Assembly (NCBI RefSeq): GCF_016859285.1
Contig: NC_053413.1
Location: 17,937,501-18,001,500, forward strand
DNA from: Xiphias gladius
Lineage: Eukaryota; Chordata; Actinopteri; Istiophoriformes; Xiphiidae
DNA: 64,000 bases
Direction: 5' to 3'
The position numbers and the translations under genes were made by a program. The notes beneath the pieces were generated by a model. That model was not told the origin of the DNA. It was given only the letters and a program-made list of their open reading frames with translations, and did not search any database. Below are positions 13,511 through 27,760 of this stretch, piece after piece (the first letter of the stretch is position 1; each line of letters starts with the position of its first letter).

Positions 13511-15340
13511 TTCCAACCAACCTTTTCTTCCTGAACTCTTAAGAGGCAGCAGTAGCAAGTGAACAAGCAAATAACACCGTGATTTGTCACCTCAAACTGG
13601 TGTAAGTTGTCTGGCTAATCGTCTTGGCCAACATGTGTGATGATAAGGAGTTAGGGTGTATTGTGGAGCAGCTTTTGATAACTCCTTTTGCAAGAAAGAT
13701 TTCACAGACATACTTACTCACTTTACATATTTACAGTTTACTATGTGAACAATAGCCAATCCCTGTCGTTCTGTTCTAGTTTTTAGTTACATTAATATCT
13801 TGTAGGGTTCTCTGTGCGTGATCTGCGGTAGGTTTGAGAAGTTAGAGACGGCAAATTGAGGCAGGAAAATACGGGATTCTGCACTGTCACTGGAGTGTGT
13901 CATTGTCAGTTAATGGGAAATATTTTAAGTGAGTTGTTTTTTAATATATTTTCCCTCTACATTGCACATTTGATATGATAACTGACAGTTCAAAAGCAAG
14001 ATGCAGGAGAGAGACTTTCAGCACAGTAAAAGACAGGCAGCACAAAATCACAAGACCTCTGATGTTTTATTTATTTCTTGTCCCCTAAAATATATGTTAT
14101 GTCCCCAAAAGTGGAGCTGATTTGCATAAGAAAATGCTAATTTTACAAAAGAATGCAGTGTTGTAACCGGTCCTAATGAAGAAAATTACACAACAACTAA
14201 ACAACTCTACTATAACAGGTAGGATTGTAAAGGGGCTTTGATAATAGCAACATTTTAATACTACAGTCTCAAGATGAAGCGTGACTGTTGCATTATGGCC
14301 ATAATTTTCTGTCAGTTGTTGTGTTACTTTGTGAACCGAAGCATACTGGACTTTACTACGGCATATTTTCAGGGACAAACATTTGAAGAGATAGTGAACT
14401 GCTATATATGCGTCTGAAAAAGAATGCTCTTCATTTATCACAACATCAGCGGGGAGATAGACATTTTGTCTCCATCATTCCTCTTGTTTCAGGTGTTTGT
14501 TTCATGTTCCTCTGTTTCTGGCTTTCAGGCAGACTTCTGTCTCATTACAACTCTCAGCAACTTGGAAGCCCAGTCACTTCAAATCTATGCAGATGGACTG
14601 AAGTCAAGTGAGATCAATTTCACAGATAGCCCATACAACACAATACTGTTCGAATGATTCAACTCAGCTTGTGGCAGTGAAATAAACTCTAACTGAGAGC
14701 CGTGCAGAGATGCATGATGAGATAATCCATTTTCCTCTGCTGCGCTGATTATTTATTGTATTATTTTGGAACAATGTGGTATAAATAACATCAGTTATAC
14801 TGATACTGTTAAGGCTTAATGTACTGTGGCCTGATGTGATTAGGGATGAAGGCAAGATGTCAGGAGAGGGTTAGATACGTATATTTTTTGACAGGCATGC
14901 TTGCCAGTAAAACATATTAGAACCTTCACGACCTTAGGTAGAGCTTAAACTAGGGCTGCAAGTGTTGGGTACGTTGTTTTGATATTATCAGCTAAGTCGC
15001 TTAGCTTATCAGCTAAGCATGATTGTTTACAGCAGTCCCGCACATTTTCTTTATAATCAAATTATGACTTTGGCTTTTCTCCGTCATTGGAATGGCCAAA
15101 AATTTCAAAACAGACAATTAGTGGGAAATGTATTACAGATAAGCTGCCCATGATGTCACTAAGCCTAGCCACATAAGCAACATGGGTAATATTTGTGGTT
15201 GATGTATTACAACATCAGCTCATCAAAGAATAGCATTTGTTAACAATTTACCCACATCCAGCAGCAGTACTCTCAGTGTCCCTAGTCATACCAGCCACTG
15301 GCAGTTCATAGAGGCCACAGGTCTTTGGACTGTCAGAGCT
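13511..15340. other. Non-coding stretch, no gene seen
   Basis: The open frames at 14,097-14,657 (up to 114 codons) have no recognisable domains and overlap each other on both strands, as expected for chance. A piece near 14,943 ('tagggctgcaag') resembles the tip of the dispersed element found at 56,418-56,775 but is too short to annotate. Confidence 0.45.
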
Positions 15341-15358
15341 AATAGCTTGAAGACAGAC

Positions 15359-15615
15359 TATGTAACTTTTCCTGAATAGCCACCACGTCGGCTTCAAGTG
15401 ACAATTACAGGATTGGTAAATGCAGGAGCATGTAGCAGTAGCATGTAGAAAAGAGTAATAACGTCACCGAGCTGGTTCAGAAAAGGTGATCGGTGGCTAA
15501 CACTGGCTACGATTAGCCACTATACACCACTGGTCATACCAGAGACTGCTTAAGAATTCAAATTTTCATTCTTAAAGGAGAGGAATGTGCTTTTTTTTCT
15601 TTTAAAAGTTACATA
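15359..15615. mobile_element. MITE-like element with short terminal inverted repeats
   Basis: TATGTAACTTTT at 15,359-15,370 is exactly reverse-complementary to AAAAGTTACATA at 15,604-15,615. The tips and their wording ('atgtaactttt', 'gttacataatgtcacttta') match a non-autonomous DNA transposon family common in fish, as far as I recall. The interior is about 230 bases with no open frame, so it would depend on a transposase made elsewhere. The outer ends may extend about 10 bases further. Confidence 0.5.
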
Positions 15616-18600
15616 ATGTCACTTTAAAACTTGTATATAATACCCCAATATAAAGTTTGCTCGAGAAAAAAGCATGGTTGAGGAGGTTATTTATTTATAT
15701 ATGTGTATATATACATATTCATTGTTGCAGTTTCCTCTTGCTGCCACTGAATGTCACCAAATATTTCACTGATTTCACCATACAACTAAAATGAATGTAA
15801 CATCATGACTTTATGCTAACAAACACGGCAAGAAGAATGCTTGTGTTACTTATGTTGGTGTTCAGTTCCCAAGACAGTAGTAGCACTTACTGTTCTGGCC
15901 TACTTATGAAATCACCTGAGGTGCATCTTTTCATTCAATGTCCTGTGTTTTGCTTGTGTTCTGATTAGTTTTGTCTAATTTTGTATTAATTTAATAAGAG
16001 CATAACTAAAAAACGAACCGCAAGACTTTGAACTCAAAATAAAAATAATTCATTAAAAATACAAGTATTTGACAGAGGTAAAACAGCACTATATATGAGA
16101 TATATCATGTTGCGTGCCTGTCTAAATGATCAGAGTTAATTGGACCTGGATGCTGCAACCAAACAGTGCTTCTGTTTCCTGTGGAACTAAAAATGCTGAA
16201 AACTCCAAGCACCTTAACTAACAACCTGCAAACTGATTCAACTTCTCATTTAGTGTTCACTAGAGGGCAATGGTGATGTTAGGAGATGGGATTCAGGGCA
16301 GTGACCCAGAGGTTTAAGTGCTGATCCTTTATCTCATGTTGCGGGAACATAGTGCATATTTTGTATCTCACAATGCCTCTGGAATGAGTGGAATTCAGAT
16401 GGAAATCAAGAAGTCTTGTGATTGCTATTTCGTCCACACTGAAAAAACGCCTGTTGGGAAATATCTATGGACATGTTTTGAAGTCACGTGCAATCACAAA
16501 GTATAATGCAGAGGAAGTTCAAGCACTGCTATTTAAAGTTTTTGCACCACTGTGAACAATGAGATCTATTCAGGGGAAACTGTTGGGGCATAATGTTGAT
16601 TTCAGTGGTGATGGGAGTCAATCTGACCTATGTCACGCGGAGTGAGTACTGTATGTGACTTCAGCAGTATTGTAACAGTGTCCCACCTCGGTCGCACGCC
16701 AGACCCCACCTTGTTGCTATAAATGCCTCCGTGAACTCCAATGGGTACACCATCTGGTGGAGGGGGGACAAATCCCTCCTACTTATTCCCCAGTGTGCCA
16801 TTTCAGAAGGTCAAGGAGCTGTACATTTCCGCCAGGCGGCGACCCCCCCCCCCCAAAAAAAACAACGTAAAGAGTATTTTATACATCCTTCCCTAATAAT
16901 TTCACTTACTCTGCTTTTTTCTAACCAATCCAAGGACAGATATGTGGGCAGAGGGTGATGAAAGTCAGGAGAACACACAGTACACAGCAACTCCCACAAG
17001 ATAGCAATTAACCACAGTAAGGCTTCTCCCATCTCTTGCTCTGATCTCTTGCTTTATCAGATGATTGTGCCCAGTAAAAGCTTGGGAAAAGTCAGACTAG
17101 GCAATTCATACCACCAGGTATAAATTAAACATTTCCCAAGCTTTATTCAGAAACAAGACAAACCAAGCCAGAGAGATATTCAGAGTTGGAAAAACAAATT
17201 TTGGGTTTGACCTCATGGGGAATCTTTGGAGTCATAAATAACCAACACAGACTTGTTTAGTAAGTGTGTGTTGGACTTACACTCCCACAAGACCTTTCAA
17301 GCCCTGTTTGATAGACCATAACCAACAATGTCAGGAATTAAGGAGGACGACCGAGTTTTAACAACATCGTAAATACAGAAATCCTCTGTCATTTGTCACA
17401 ATGAATCTCATCAAGGATGTTTTCTGCAAGCTTGAAATTTCAGTTTCTCTTGTATAATCCTTTTCTCTTGGACTTTGATTGTCTGTGATCTAGCGTGGTC
17501 AAATTTTTTTCAGCACTTGGGATGATGAAATATGTTGACTGCTTCATTTTTGTCCCTTTTCCTTCGTCAGCTATCATAGACTTAATCTTAAATCACTGCA
17601 GACATGTTAACAGCCTTGTAATTTTTAAAGAAAACTAGCTCACCTCAGCAGTGGAGAATGACCAGAGAACTACCAGAACATACTCTTTGTTTCCTCCTTT
17701 GTAAACACTGAACCTGCTCTCTGCTGGAATGCATCATTCAAGCTTATCATAGACCAAAAATAACAAGGGGGTGATGACTGAGCTTTTCCATTTCACTTTA
17801 TGCACTGATAAATAATAAACATCATTCATACAATGCAACTTCTTCACACTGATGGAAAGAAAAGAATTCATTAAGGAGAACTTCTTGTGTGGCCTAATGG
17901 GCCTATGGTGAATGTAAGGTATGCCCTGATACCAGCAAAGATAAAGTGGCCTCTATATGGACCTCCTAACCGCTGAAGAAACTTATAAAGGCTCCTCTGA
18001 ATACCAAAGTTATATACAAAGGTATATATTTACATTTAATGACTCTGGACATCATTAAAGCTGATACTGGGGGGTCAAGCTTGGATCTACTTGAAGATGT
18101 CAGTGATCACAAGGATGAATTTCTTCCCTCAGAGGATCACAGCTTTATCAAGGTTCACAAATCCCAGTTTCTCTGTCCCCTATGTATGTGATCTAGTGGA
18201 AATCTAGTAATAAGCCATTACTGAGTATTTAAATCATACTATGTGATTTTAACAGTGCTTTTTCCCATCCCATCTTACAATGGCAGGATACTGAGTTGAA
18301 ATAACATGTAGTCCATACCTTCCTTATTTTGAGTTCAGCAGAGTGTTATCCTAATATTTGTACAAGTGCTTTGTCAATAGTGATGTTTCCTGTCCTCCCT
18401 TTTTACTCACCTAAAATAATCTTTATCATGAGAAATTTGTAGCAAAATCTGAAAGACTTATTTCAATTAGGCACAAAAAAGAAAATGCTAATCGTGAACA
18501 AAAAAGTTGGTTGTATTTAAGGCTAATTTTTAAAAACAGTCCCTTGGCAGGTTACAATTCAAATTTCCACACCGTGATGGAACAGCACTAAGCAAACTGG

Positions 18601-20896
18601 ACAAACCGGACAAAACACATAATACAAAATACACACACTTACACATCACTAGCACACAAGTACATTTAGGAGTATAAAATATATTTTTTGTCTATTTCTT
18701 TAGACCATTCGGGGGAAACAGAAGGAGGAGACAGTAAAGGAGACAAGACTCACTGATAGCATCTCTGAGTGGCAGTTTAATGCTCTTAACTTGACACTAG
18801 TTGATAAAAAGGGCTCAGAGCTGCTCCCCACTCCTTATATAATGTCATTATTAGATTCCTCAATAATTGCTAATTCCATTTCATTCATAGTGGGCACTGT
18901 GAACGGGATTATTTTAGTCAAAGTTACTCGTACTGAGTTGGTCTGGATACTCAAGATTCTGAGGTATGTTCGACTGGTGCGCTATGCTTAGAGATCAGCT
19001 CCTCTTTGTGCAAATTGCCAGAATATCTGATGTGAATGGATTGTTTTGGGTCTGTTATGGTTGGCCTTGTCCAATACTGTTGTGTAAGAAAACGTGATAA
19101 TGTTTTATCTGTTGCCTGGATACAAAGGAACGAAATCAGTTCCACAGGGCTTTTGGTTTGTGAGAGAATGTTTGACTCCATTTTTCTGTTTTACAGACCA
19201 AAATGTGCTCAACATTCAAATCCTCACTAAGTTTTCGATGGATTTAGTGATATAATTTAGCCCTTTGGATTTAACTGAATAAGTTTTTTTTTTCTCAGAA
19301 TTGGCTAAAAAACAATTAGTTGTTTCTGCACAGGAATAAAACCTTATCCGCAAAATATACAAGTGAGAAACATGCATATTAGTGGATGGAGCTCACAAGC
19401 TACCAACTGAGACAGGATGTAACGAACATATCAGACTTTGAAAGAGAAAACAAGCCAACCAGTCTGGAAGGCATGTTTTGAACTTGGCAAAAGGCCGTCA
19501 CAATGACTGGCCCCATGCCTGATAGGCTGGGATTTTTCGACGACATCTGCTCTGTTGCTACTTTAACCCATTGCACAAAATGTTCCTTGGAAAAGAAAAT
19601 GTTTAAGAAAACCTGTCATCGCTGAACATGCATACACATCTACAACATGTGTGCATAATTTATCAGGAGATTTCAGGATTGCCGGAAGTTAACCAGGCCC
19701 ACCTTTAGTGAACTGACTGACTGGAATATGGCTCTGTTCAAATTAGTTTATTTTGTTCTGTGATTCACATTCTGTTCTTCTCTGTGACGTTTCATTTGGG
19801 CAGAGACACTCGTCAACGAAATATGACAAGGAATTTACAGAGTATTTTAACTTCCCAGAAGGAAGGGCCATTTCGAAAGACTTTACCATGTGTGGTGACT
19901 AATAGGTCTTCAATGCTTAAAAGCTGATTGTCATTTCTTACATTTATTTCAGCCACATCATTGTGCTGTATCCATTAATGACGTGTGAAACAGCAGTCCA
20001 GGAGTGGACTGTAAACACATTGTCTTTTCTTGGAGTTGAGAGACAAATGTTTATACACTGGATTTAGATTTAAATCTTGCTCATATCCAGAGTCTAAGAA
20101 CCTGCAGCAACAGCCTCCTGGCAGTGCTCTCTCATTAACATACAGATCTGGAACAGCCTTCTGTTCACACATTTGATCCCTTTTCAACTAAGGGGCCTTA
20201 CACCCAAGTCGCCTCAATAGCTTTTATTCCTCACCATGGGGGGTTTGGTAGGAAACCACATTAAAAAACAGTAGCAGGTCCTTTCATCGCTGTGGCTCAA
20301 GAGAAAGAGCCAGCATCCTATCAGTGGTTTCAATAAAAAAAAAAAGAGGAAGAAGAAGAACTGACCTTTTCAAATACCAGGGATTTTGTAATTACACTTT
20401 GTGATATTTATATTCTGACCTGCTCTCATTCAGAGAGGTAAAAGGTGGACTAAAGCTGTCAGAGTATTTTATGTCCATGCCAAATGCAGTTTTGCATCCT
20501 TGTTCTCTGCAACTTGAAATTAGCACATACCATTTGGCTAATTAGTGCTGTGATTACATGAGAGGCTTTACATCTGAGGAGGTTGATCTGCATCATACGG
20601 TGTGACATTCAAACTAATGGCTTGACAACTGCCCCCCTATGACCCCATTAAGCCCGTGGGCAGAGACAAAGCTCTGACTATATTTATTTAGGCTTTCTGA
20701 AGGGAGAGGTATGGCCTGAGGCTCTCTTGCTGCCATGTTTTGTAGTTTTTTAGCTGGACAGTATTATAATTTAATTGATCATGCACTAAGCCCCACACCC
20801 TTAGTGACTGTTGCCATGCTTGTTTAGCTTTCCATTGTAGGATGGCACATATAAAGTTTGCAAAGAAAACAGTGGCAGATTAACCACGAAGAAGTT

Positions 20897-20925
20897 GGAT
20901 TGAAGACCCAGTGGGTCTTCAATCC
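20897..20925. repeat. Perfect 14-bp inverted repeat with 1-nt centre
   Basis: GGATTGAAGACCCA (20,897-20,910) is followed by one G and then its exact reverse complement (20,912-20,925). A near-continuous palindrome of this length is unusual in non-repetitive DNA and can extrude as a cruciform. Confidence 0.85.
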
Positions 20926-23644
20926 CACATTGAGGTAAACAAAAGCAGGCTCTCATTTCTAGCTGATGACCGAAGATTTTGCCAGATGAAATGTCACTAG
21001 CAGATTCTATCAGCAGTAGCTAGGTAGCGTAAAATATTGCTAACGCTTAAACTACTTAATTGGAAGAAGCCTCAGTCTCTAACTGACTTTTTCATGTTGC
21101 CCTGATCATGTTATATATAACAAGAACCCTGTAAGCATTCATACATGATATATTGATAAAAGACTGAGGCTCAAGCTACATGAAATAAACCAGCAGCATT
21201 ATTATTGTATGGCTGGGTAGGGCTTTTTAGCCCTGGTATTATAGTACGGTGTAATAACTACAAATGCAATTAAAATGTTGTTTGTTCTAACACAGCCCTG
21301 GGATTGTTTGGTTGCTTACAAGCAACACAGTGGTTAGATATATGATTAATGTTTGTATTTGTATTTTCAAACACTATACTGCTTCAGCTTTACAAACGGA
21401 AAGGATTTCAGGATGAAGAATATGAGTCTGACAAATAAAATGCTACATAGGCTAACAGAGGTTTGGCTTCAGTGTAAACTTCCTCAAAGCAAATACAGAG
21501 CAGGACATAGCAGCTGTACTCCAAACCAACATGCTATGCTCTAACAGGGTAAATGTTCCGGCCACAAACAGATATTTTTCTAACATAACCTGTCAACACA
21601 CAGATAATGCACCTAGCTAATGACTGCTCGCTTGGCTTTAGAAATAACACTAGGTTACTATTGAAGGTAGTGAACCTGTTAACCAGCATGCTAACATTAT
21701 CTTATGTCAGAGCAGATAAACACACTGTTCAATCCTAGTTACAGTTGCTAAGGCTATGTTTTAACAACCAATTTGTTTGAGACTGATTGGCTTGCTGACA
21801 GATCACTGGGGAGTAATGGGGTGGGGGGGGGCAGCAGATACAAGTCCTGGCCAGGTAGTGAGACTATCAGCAATGGCCTTAGAGTGGCTTTAAACAAGCA
21901 CCATTAACTTGGCAATCTAAGGGTATATAGACAGTTTTGAGTCTTCCCAAAGAAGACTTTGATAACGTGCACCATTCCCAAGAGAGGAGCCCCCTGAAGG
22001 TCTTCTGGCTGATTTTAGTAAACTGTCTAGCTGTCAGGGGGAAAGTGTTGGTCAGGTTACAAGACTGTATTAGAATAAGGCCTTGGCCCTAGCAGCTGAA
22101 CAGCAGCCCAGGCTTTCATTAAGCAGAGAAGATTAATACAGCTTTCACCATTCAACCTTTTAACAGCACATCTTTGCAAAGCCCGGTGCTCAGCTCCAAG
22201 CAATATTGTGAACGTTCAGATATTGAATCATCCATCTGTTCTCACACTTGCTTATAAAAATGGATTGAGTTGTGTAGCAACATGGCTATACATGGAGGAT
22301 ATCTTCAGAGATAAGTGGTGGATAAAAGTGTAAATGTTGTGATAATATGGAGGCCGACTGTGCAGTTTTGCATCCAAGAAATGGAAAAGGGCATCCTCTG
22401 TTCTTCTACCAAGTTGGCATAGTGTGTTTTTTGGCACTAATGTTTGCCAGGGGAAATGAAAGAACTGGCCTCTTGCTATGCAGCTACAGAACTCAGCTGT
22501 TAAATGGGTTTCAGGTGCAGGGACAATCACATATAGTTGGAGGATAAAAACTCACCCCAGGATTTTTAAGATCACCAAATGTGGCAACTTTGTTTCAAAA
22601 AGTACTTAGAAAGATTAATGTGAAAGGGGTCAGTGAAATTCTTCTCCACCCATTTCTTCTTAAGGGAGAGAGCTGCTATGTGAATTCACAATTTCCTCTA
22701 TTATCAACAGCCTTAAATTATATTTTCACCTAAAGTTTTCACTTCCGCATCAGCTATTTCATAATCGCATAGGTTCCTGTGAGTTTTATGAATCGAAACA
22801 ACTGATATTCCTAAAAAGCACACAAACAAACAAACCTACTTTGTGCTAACCCTAAGCATTATCTTACTCCTGCTGACTAATGCAGCCTCCTCTCACTAGA
22901 GGGAACAATAACACAATGCAGGGAAGCAGCTCCCAGATTATTTCCTTCCCTTGATAAGGCACTGGCTACTACGGAATGGGAGACAGGAGAGTCATTTTTG
23001 CACCTTGGGGAGCAGCACTGTGTGAGAAGATCCTGTGCCTTTGGCGCCAACACCTGCCCCGTTGCCACCCATGCACTATCGCTTCAGTTCCCAGTCGACC
23101 TCCCACTGATTATCAGCCCTCGCTGATTTCCACCGCTGTCCACACAATGTGTTGTATGTAAGATTGAACACTGACACTCAGGCATCTAGGTAGTGCTTGC
23201 AATATGATATAATTGTCTGTCTGTGGTTTTGGGAGGAGTGCACAGAGTACATAATTGACTGGTTTTTTTTAGTCATTTGGTAACCCCAAGGTTGCATTAA
23301 AAAAGCACAAAAAATGAATTGCATCATAGTACTGAGAGCAATGTAGTATATTCTTTCAAACTTCTTTTCACAACCATACTCAAAGACACTCCACCCAAAA
23401 TCGATCTAAAAGGTGACAGAAAAAAATAGGCGTTGCATTCCTTTACAAGGGATTTGAATGGCAAACAAAAAATGTGTAAAAAGCACTCTTGCAATCAAAA
23501 TGTACCTCTTCACAGTCCATCTATATCTACAGTTTGCTACATGCACTCATTTAGCAGAAATATGGCCTGATATGAGCAGAGCGAATGTAATTACAATCGT
23601 AAAAAAAACAAAACAATGGAGTCACTGTAAAACACAGCTCACTG

Positions 23645-23690
23645 TAGTATTTTATTAATCCCTATAGGGAAATTTTCTTTGCTTTTATGT
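23645..23690 (-). repeat. Scrap of a retrotransposon 3' tail
   Basis: Read on the minus strand, 'aaatttccctatagggatta' followed by 'ataaa' resembles the 3' end of a fish LINE family that usually reads 'aatttccccacggggatcaataaa'. Only about 45 bases are recognisable. Confidence 0.3.
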
Positions 23691-24391
23691 AAGGTCAGGT
23701 GCTGCCTGGAATGTGGTGCCTAGTTTAAAGCTACTTGAGCACATCAGACACCTATTAACACAGACACTCCTTCCACTTCCCCCATGTGGTTCAAGGACAG
23801 TTCCTCTGACCACAAAGCCCCTCAGAGGAACCTGAATCCCTAATGTTACTCTCCTCTACACCCAGGAGCTTCTACTTAGAATATTGCCATTGATCATTAC
23901 CAAGAAACCGGTAGACAACATGGGACACTATCCAACAACCCAGTCGCCCAGCATTTCCCCACGCTGTTCTAGCTGCTGATTTTTACAACATCAAAGACCT
24001 TGACGTCCATCACCAAGGACTCTCACAGAGACAGGATTTCTTGGAGAAACTGTTCGGCATGGGAAGGGAAAGAGGGGTGCTTTCTCATTTCCCAGCATGC
24101 AGATTTGTCTCTCTGTAGGTAGGAAGAAGTGAGTGGACTCATGCAGACGAAGGCTGATTTTATCACATTTAGCAAAGACATAATTAAAGATAAAGCCTCA
24201 TTAAAATAATACAAAATGTAATGTTCATTCTCTGTCATAATACTCAAAATACATTTTTTTAAAAATTTCTTTTTACCACATTTTACAAATTAAAGACAGA
24301 AAACAGCAGCCACAAAGGTCAGTCTGTGGTCAGCCTCAGTGTTATTTGACGGTCGCTACTCCTCATACGTCACCATAAATCATCATAGTCA

Positions 24392-24655
24392 CGCGGCCTC
24401 CGCTCCTCTGATGCCAAACTCCTGTCTACTCCAATCAGGACCAAGCACCAGACTTTGGGCAACAGACGTTTTTCCATAGCTGCCCCCTCCCTCTCGAACT
24501 CTCTCCCCAAACACATCCGAGACTGCATCGATCTGTACATGTTCAAATCACTACTCAAAACTCACCTTTTCAGTACTACTTTAAGTACCCTGAAAAGTGC
24601 TCTGAAGGAAAATGTCTTATTATTATTATAATTATTATTACTGTAATTAGGCACT
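24392..24655 (+). mobile_element. 5'-truncated LINE, C-terminal end of the reverse-transcriptase ORF
   Basis: The plus frame starting at 24,392 reads through about 65 codons including RTKHQTLGNRRFSIAAPSLS, then NSLPKHIR and FKSLLKTHLF. This is the familiar C-terminal pattern of Rex/L2/CR1-type non-LTR retrotransposon polyproteins ('R...GdRaFs...P.lWNsLP..iR...tFks.LKThLF'). A TTA/ATT-rich tract at 24,617-24,651 follows and probably marks the simple-repeat 3' tail. The catalytic core is absent, so it is a dead 5'-truncated copy. The exact clade is uncertain. Confidence 0.7.
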
Positions 24656-26270
24656 GAATATATTTCAGCAGTAACTGACAATGTCACAATATTAAGTCCA
24701 GAGGGGAAACCACAGCCCTGTCCAAACATCAACTGTCTGCTTAATTTAATCTGCATCCTGGCTGACATTTCTGAGTGTCTCCTTCCAGTTCATCCTTTAG
24801 ATAGCAGATAGCATTCTATTGTCTGTTCAGTCTGTTTGCTTTGGACGAGGCGCCTTTAAAAGGAGTAAAAACTGAGTACAATTTTAATGGCATTTTAATC
24901 CATATGCCTTCAAAATACAGCATTAATAACCCAAAACATAGTTGTGTTTTTAACTTTTGAATGAAAGCTCTTGTGATACAAGAGATACAAACTACTGTTA
25001 TACAAGTAATGGTACCTGAGGAGTTCCTTGATACTTCCTTTTTTCCCTTTAGTGTAAATCCCAGAGCTAATTAGTACCTTCCATTTCCTGGTTTGATGTG
25101 TATTTTGCGTGCACTGGCAGTAATTCCCTCTGTTTTCCCTTCACAGGAAAAATAGAAACCGATCATGGGTTAAGCCTTGACGTAACTTTCTATTGTACTA
25201 TCTGATCTCTGTTACCACAAGGATCTAATGTCAGATGATGTACATCTGCATCCCAATTCCTTGTATTGTCTTTTAATCAGGGGGGTGAAGTCCCTTCTAT
25301 ACTCAGACCAACAATGGTAAGACAGCCTTAAAGCTTCCCAACTTCCCCTTCAAGTCCGAAAAGCATATTAATGGACCCCTGTGTACTGTGTCAATAAAAG
25401 TGGAAAAATCGCATGTTGCAATTAAGAGCCAAATGAGAAAACTGACAAAATATCTGAAAAAGGACAAAAAGTAAAATGACATCAATTCAGCAATAAACAT
25501 TTGCAGTAAATACTTTGTAATGGTGTAAAAGACTAAATATTAAGTAGGATGGACATGATTACTGTAAAAAAAAAAAAAAAAAAATAGAAGAATTTCTCAG
25601 TTGACTTCAGTTTTTAGGAAGTAATGAGGAAGAAAACAGATATTAACAAGAAAATGAAAATAGAAGTCATCAATAAATAGCATTTACTGGTAACAGCAAG
25701 AACAGCCCCTGTGGTTTTTATTTTAATGTAAGATGCAATTTTCCTGAAAGGCCTTTTAAAGTATACTTAGGGGTACTCTCCTAACTAATAGTGAAAGCTA
25801 ATCTTCAAAAAAATACCACCTACTATACGTCTCAGCTCACTAATAATTAATGACTAAAAGTTATACTACAGCCAAGATCCAGCTTTTGAGTATGAAACAC
25901 TCCCCCCCGTTGGCCTGAAATATTACAGTAAAAGATTTGTAGTTTGCTCAATAAATACAGATTCACAGTAGATTCAAAAGTGGATTATCCTGCAGGAGCA
26001 GTTTGAGACCTTTGTGTGGGTGTGTTGGCACTTTTTTCTAAAATATACACAGATGCTCACCAGATAAAGTCCTATTTGAGGTACTGGAGCTAAGATAAAA
26101 TGGAGATTACTAGGTAGCAACTTTAAGCACTGGATACTTGAAGAATGTCCCTGATCGAAAGCAAGCTTGCCTGCGTGGATACTTTGTGCCTGCCTTGAAT
26201 CATTGTCACTATTGAAATCCATTGTGAACACAGTGCAACAACAGGGGATGGGTGCTATTTATGTGTGTAT
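24656..26270. other. Non-coding stretch with a poly-A run
   Basis: Nothing gene-like is visible. A run of 19 A lies at 25,566-25,584. Several open frames of 60-85 codons on the minus strand are unrecognised. Confidence 0.45.
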
Positions 26271-26271
26271 G

Positions 26272-26304
<33 letters not shown>

Positions 26305-26345
26305 ATGTATTTATATATTTATATATTTATGTATATTCATATATA
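26271..26345. repeat. AT/GT-rich simple repeat
   Basis: A pure (AT)n block (about 26,275-26,296) passes into interrupted 'atgtatgtgtatgtattta' and 'tatatattta' repeats. It generates a spurious low-complexity open frame. It is a candidate microsatellite. Confidence 0.85.
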
Positions 26346-27284
26346 TGGTCGGTTGCTTAATAGGCTACAAGCTAGCAAGCTAAAATTCAAAACTCTTAAT
26401 AGTATGACATTACTATGACCCCGCGGTCTTGTGGTCGTGATGAAACAGTTCAATTCATAAGGATGTAAGGGTAATATATACCACTTGCAACAAAAGCTAA
26501 CATACGCTGCTAACACGATTTGAAACCAGTCTTTGCGGTAGCAATATGTTGACATTGGCACTACAGTGCAAATCACAAATTCCGGCGTTCACAGCTTTCA
26601 TTCAACAGATTTTCACAGATAACATCGGCTTGGTGGACATCTACAAGTCAGTAACAAAGCATAACCAATTACACCTCATGCTTGAAAGATTTTAGATTGA
26701 GTGCAGTTTAAGCGGTGTTTTCTTGCACTGACCTGCAGCGGCTCTTCTCCCTGCGGGCTACGTGTATGTACCTGCTTTAGATAAAGGTAGTCCCTGCTAC
26801 CCGCTACCTATCCTGGCCACTCTGATTGGCTACCTGTTGCACCGAGAGTCGTGAGCTTCTCTCTCCCTGCCCTCTTACACTGTTTATATTTTAACTCAGT
26901 AGTAACATGGCTTACAGACAGGGGAGCGCGAAGTGCCAAGGGAGAAGTAGGTGACTACCTATGGATTCACAGCAGCACATCCCAAGACCTTGGACTTGGG
27001 ATCGTAGGGCTCTGTAATGTAGTAGCTTTGAGGCATGCATCCCATCTTAAGCTGGCGTAGTGGGCACTGGTCACAGCGCTAAAAAATGGATTCTCCCACC
27101 CAGATGATCTACTCCAGGCGGCGATAGCAGAGATGGGTACTAATCATGGCACCTCTCCTATCAGGTTTCGACCGGGTAAATTTGAAACCACAGGTGAAAG
27201 TGCTTACACATATTGTGGTGGAATCGGGAGCAATTCCTACACTACTTGAAACCATTCGAGGTCAGGCAGGTAGGAGCACTCCAC

Positions 27285-27760
27285 CAGAATGCAGCCCATA
27301 TTGCTGAATTTGTGTATAAAGACATGAGAGAAAGAAGAGACACCAGAGGATTGGAAGACAAGAGATCTTATCAACATGTCAGTGAAAGGCGACTTTAGCC
27401 TTTGCAAATTCTACAAAGGAATCAAACCACTGTCAGTCCTGGATAAGGTCACTCACAGGATTTCTTTGGAAGGATGAAAGATGTCGGTATAGGGCCAGAG
27501 GATGAGTGACCAACAGGTAGGCTTCTGTATTCCTCTTTTCATATTCATCTCAAGGACAACACATAATCAGACACTCCAGGAAAGACAGTTGAAATTTTAG
27601 GAACTCCTAGGCAAGATTTTGGGTCAACTAGGAAGAACTTTTGGGGAAAACAAAGTCAGAAAGAGGTGCTTGCTCTCACCATTTCTGCTCCTTATCCTTG
27701 TCGATTGGTTCACGAAGACAGAAAAGAAGATAGAAGATGAGATCAGCAAGGGAAGGATAT
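27285..27760 (+). mobile_element. Decayed LINE reverse-transcriptase fragment
   Basis: Translated pieces in plus frames align by eye with the reverse transcriptase of non-LTR retrotransposons. 'EETPEDWK' and 'KGDFSLCKFYKGIKPLSVLD' (27,330-27,450) match the usual 'e.P.dWk..li..l.KKGD...C.nwRgI.LlsV..Kv' block. 'QQVGF' near 27,520 matches 'eQaGFR'. 'RCLLSPFLLLILVDW' (about 27,664-27,710) matches 'QGCLLSPfLFil.iDW'. Stops and frameshifts separate the blocks and the catalytic FxDD region is missing or unrecognisable, so the copy is dead. The upstream limit may extend to about 26,930. Confidence 0.65.

Larger units (their letters stand above)
15616..24391. other. Long non-coding stretch
   Basis: No gene, RNA gene or large repeat is supported. 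Homopolymer tracts occur, for example C then A near 16,845. The interval 20,400-20,740 is non-repetitive, with many TAAT cores and evenly mixed bases, and is the best guess here for a conserved regulatory element. The hairpin at 20,897 and the repeat scrap at 23,640 are listed separately. All open frames are under 95 codons and unrecognised. Confidence 0.45.
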
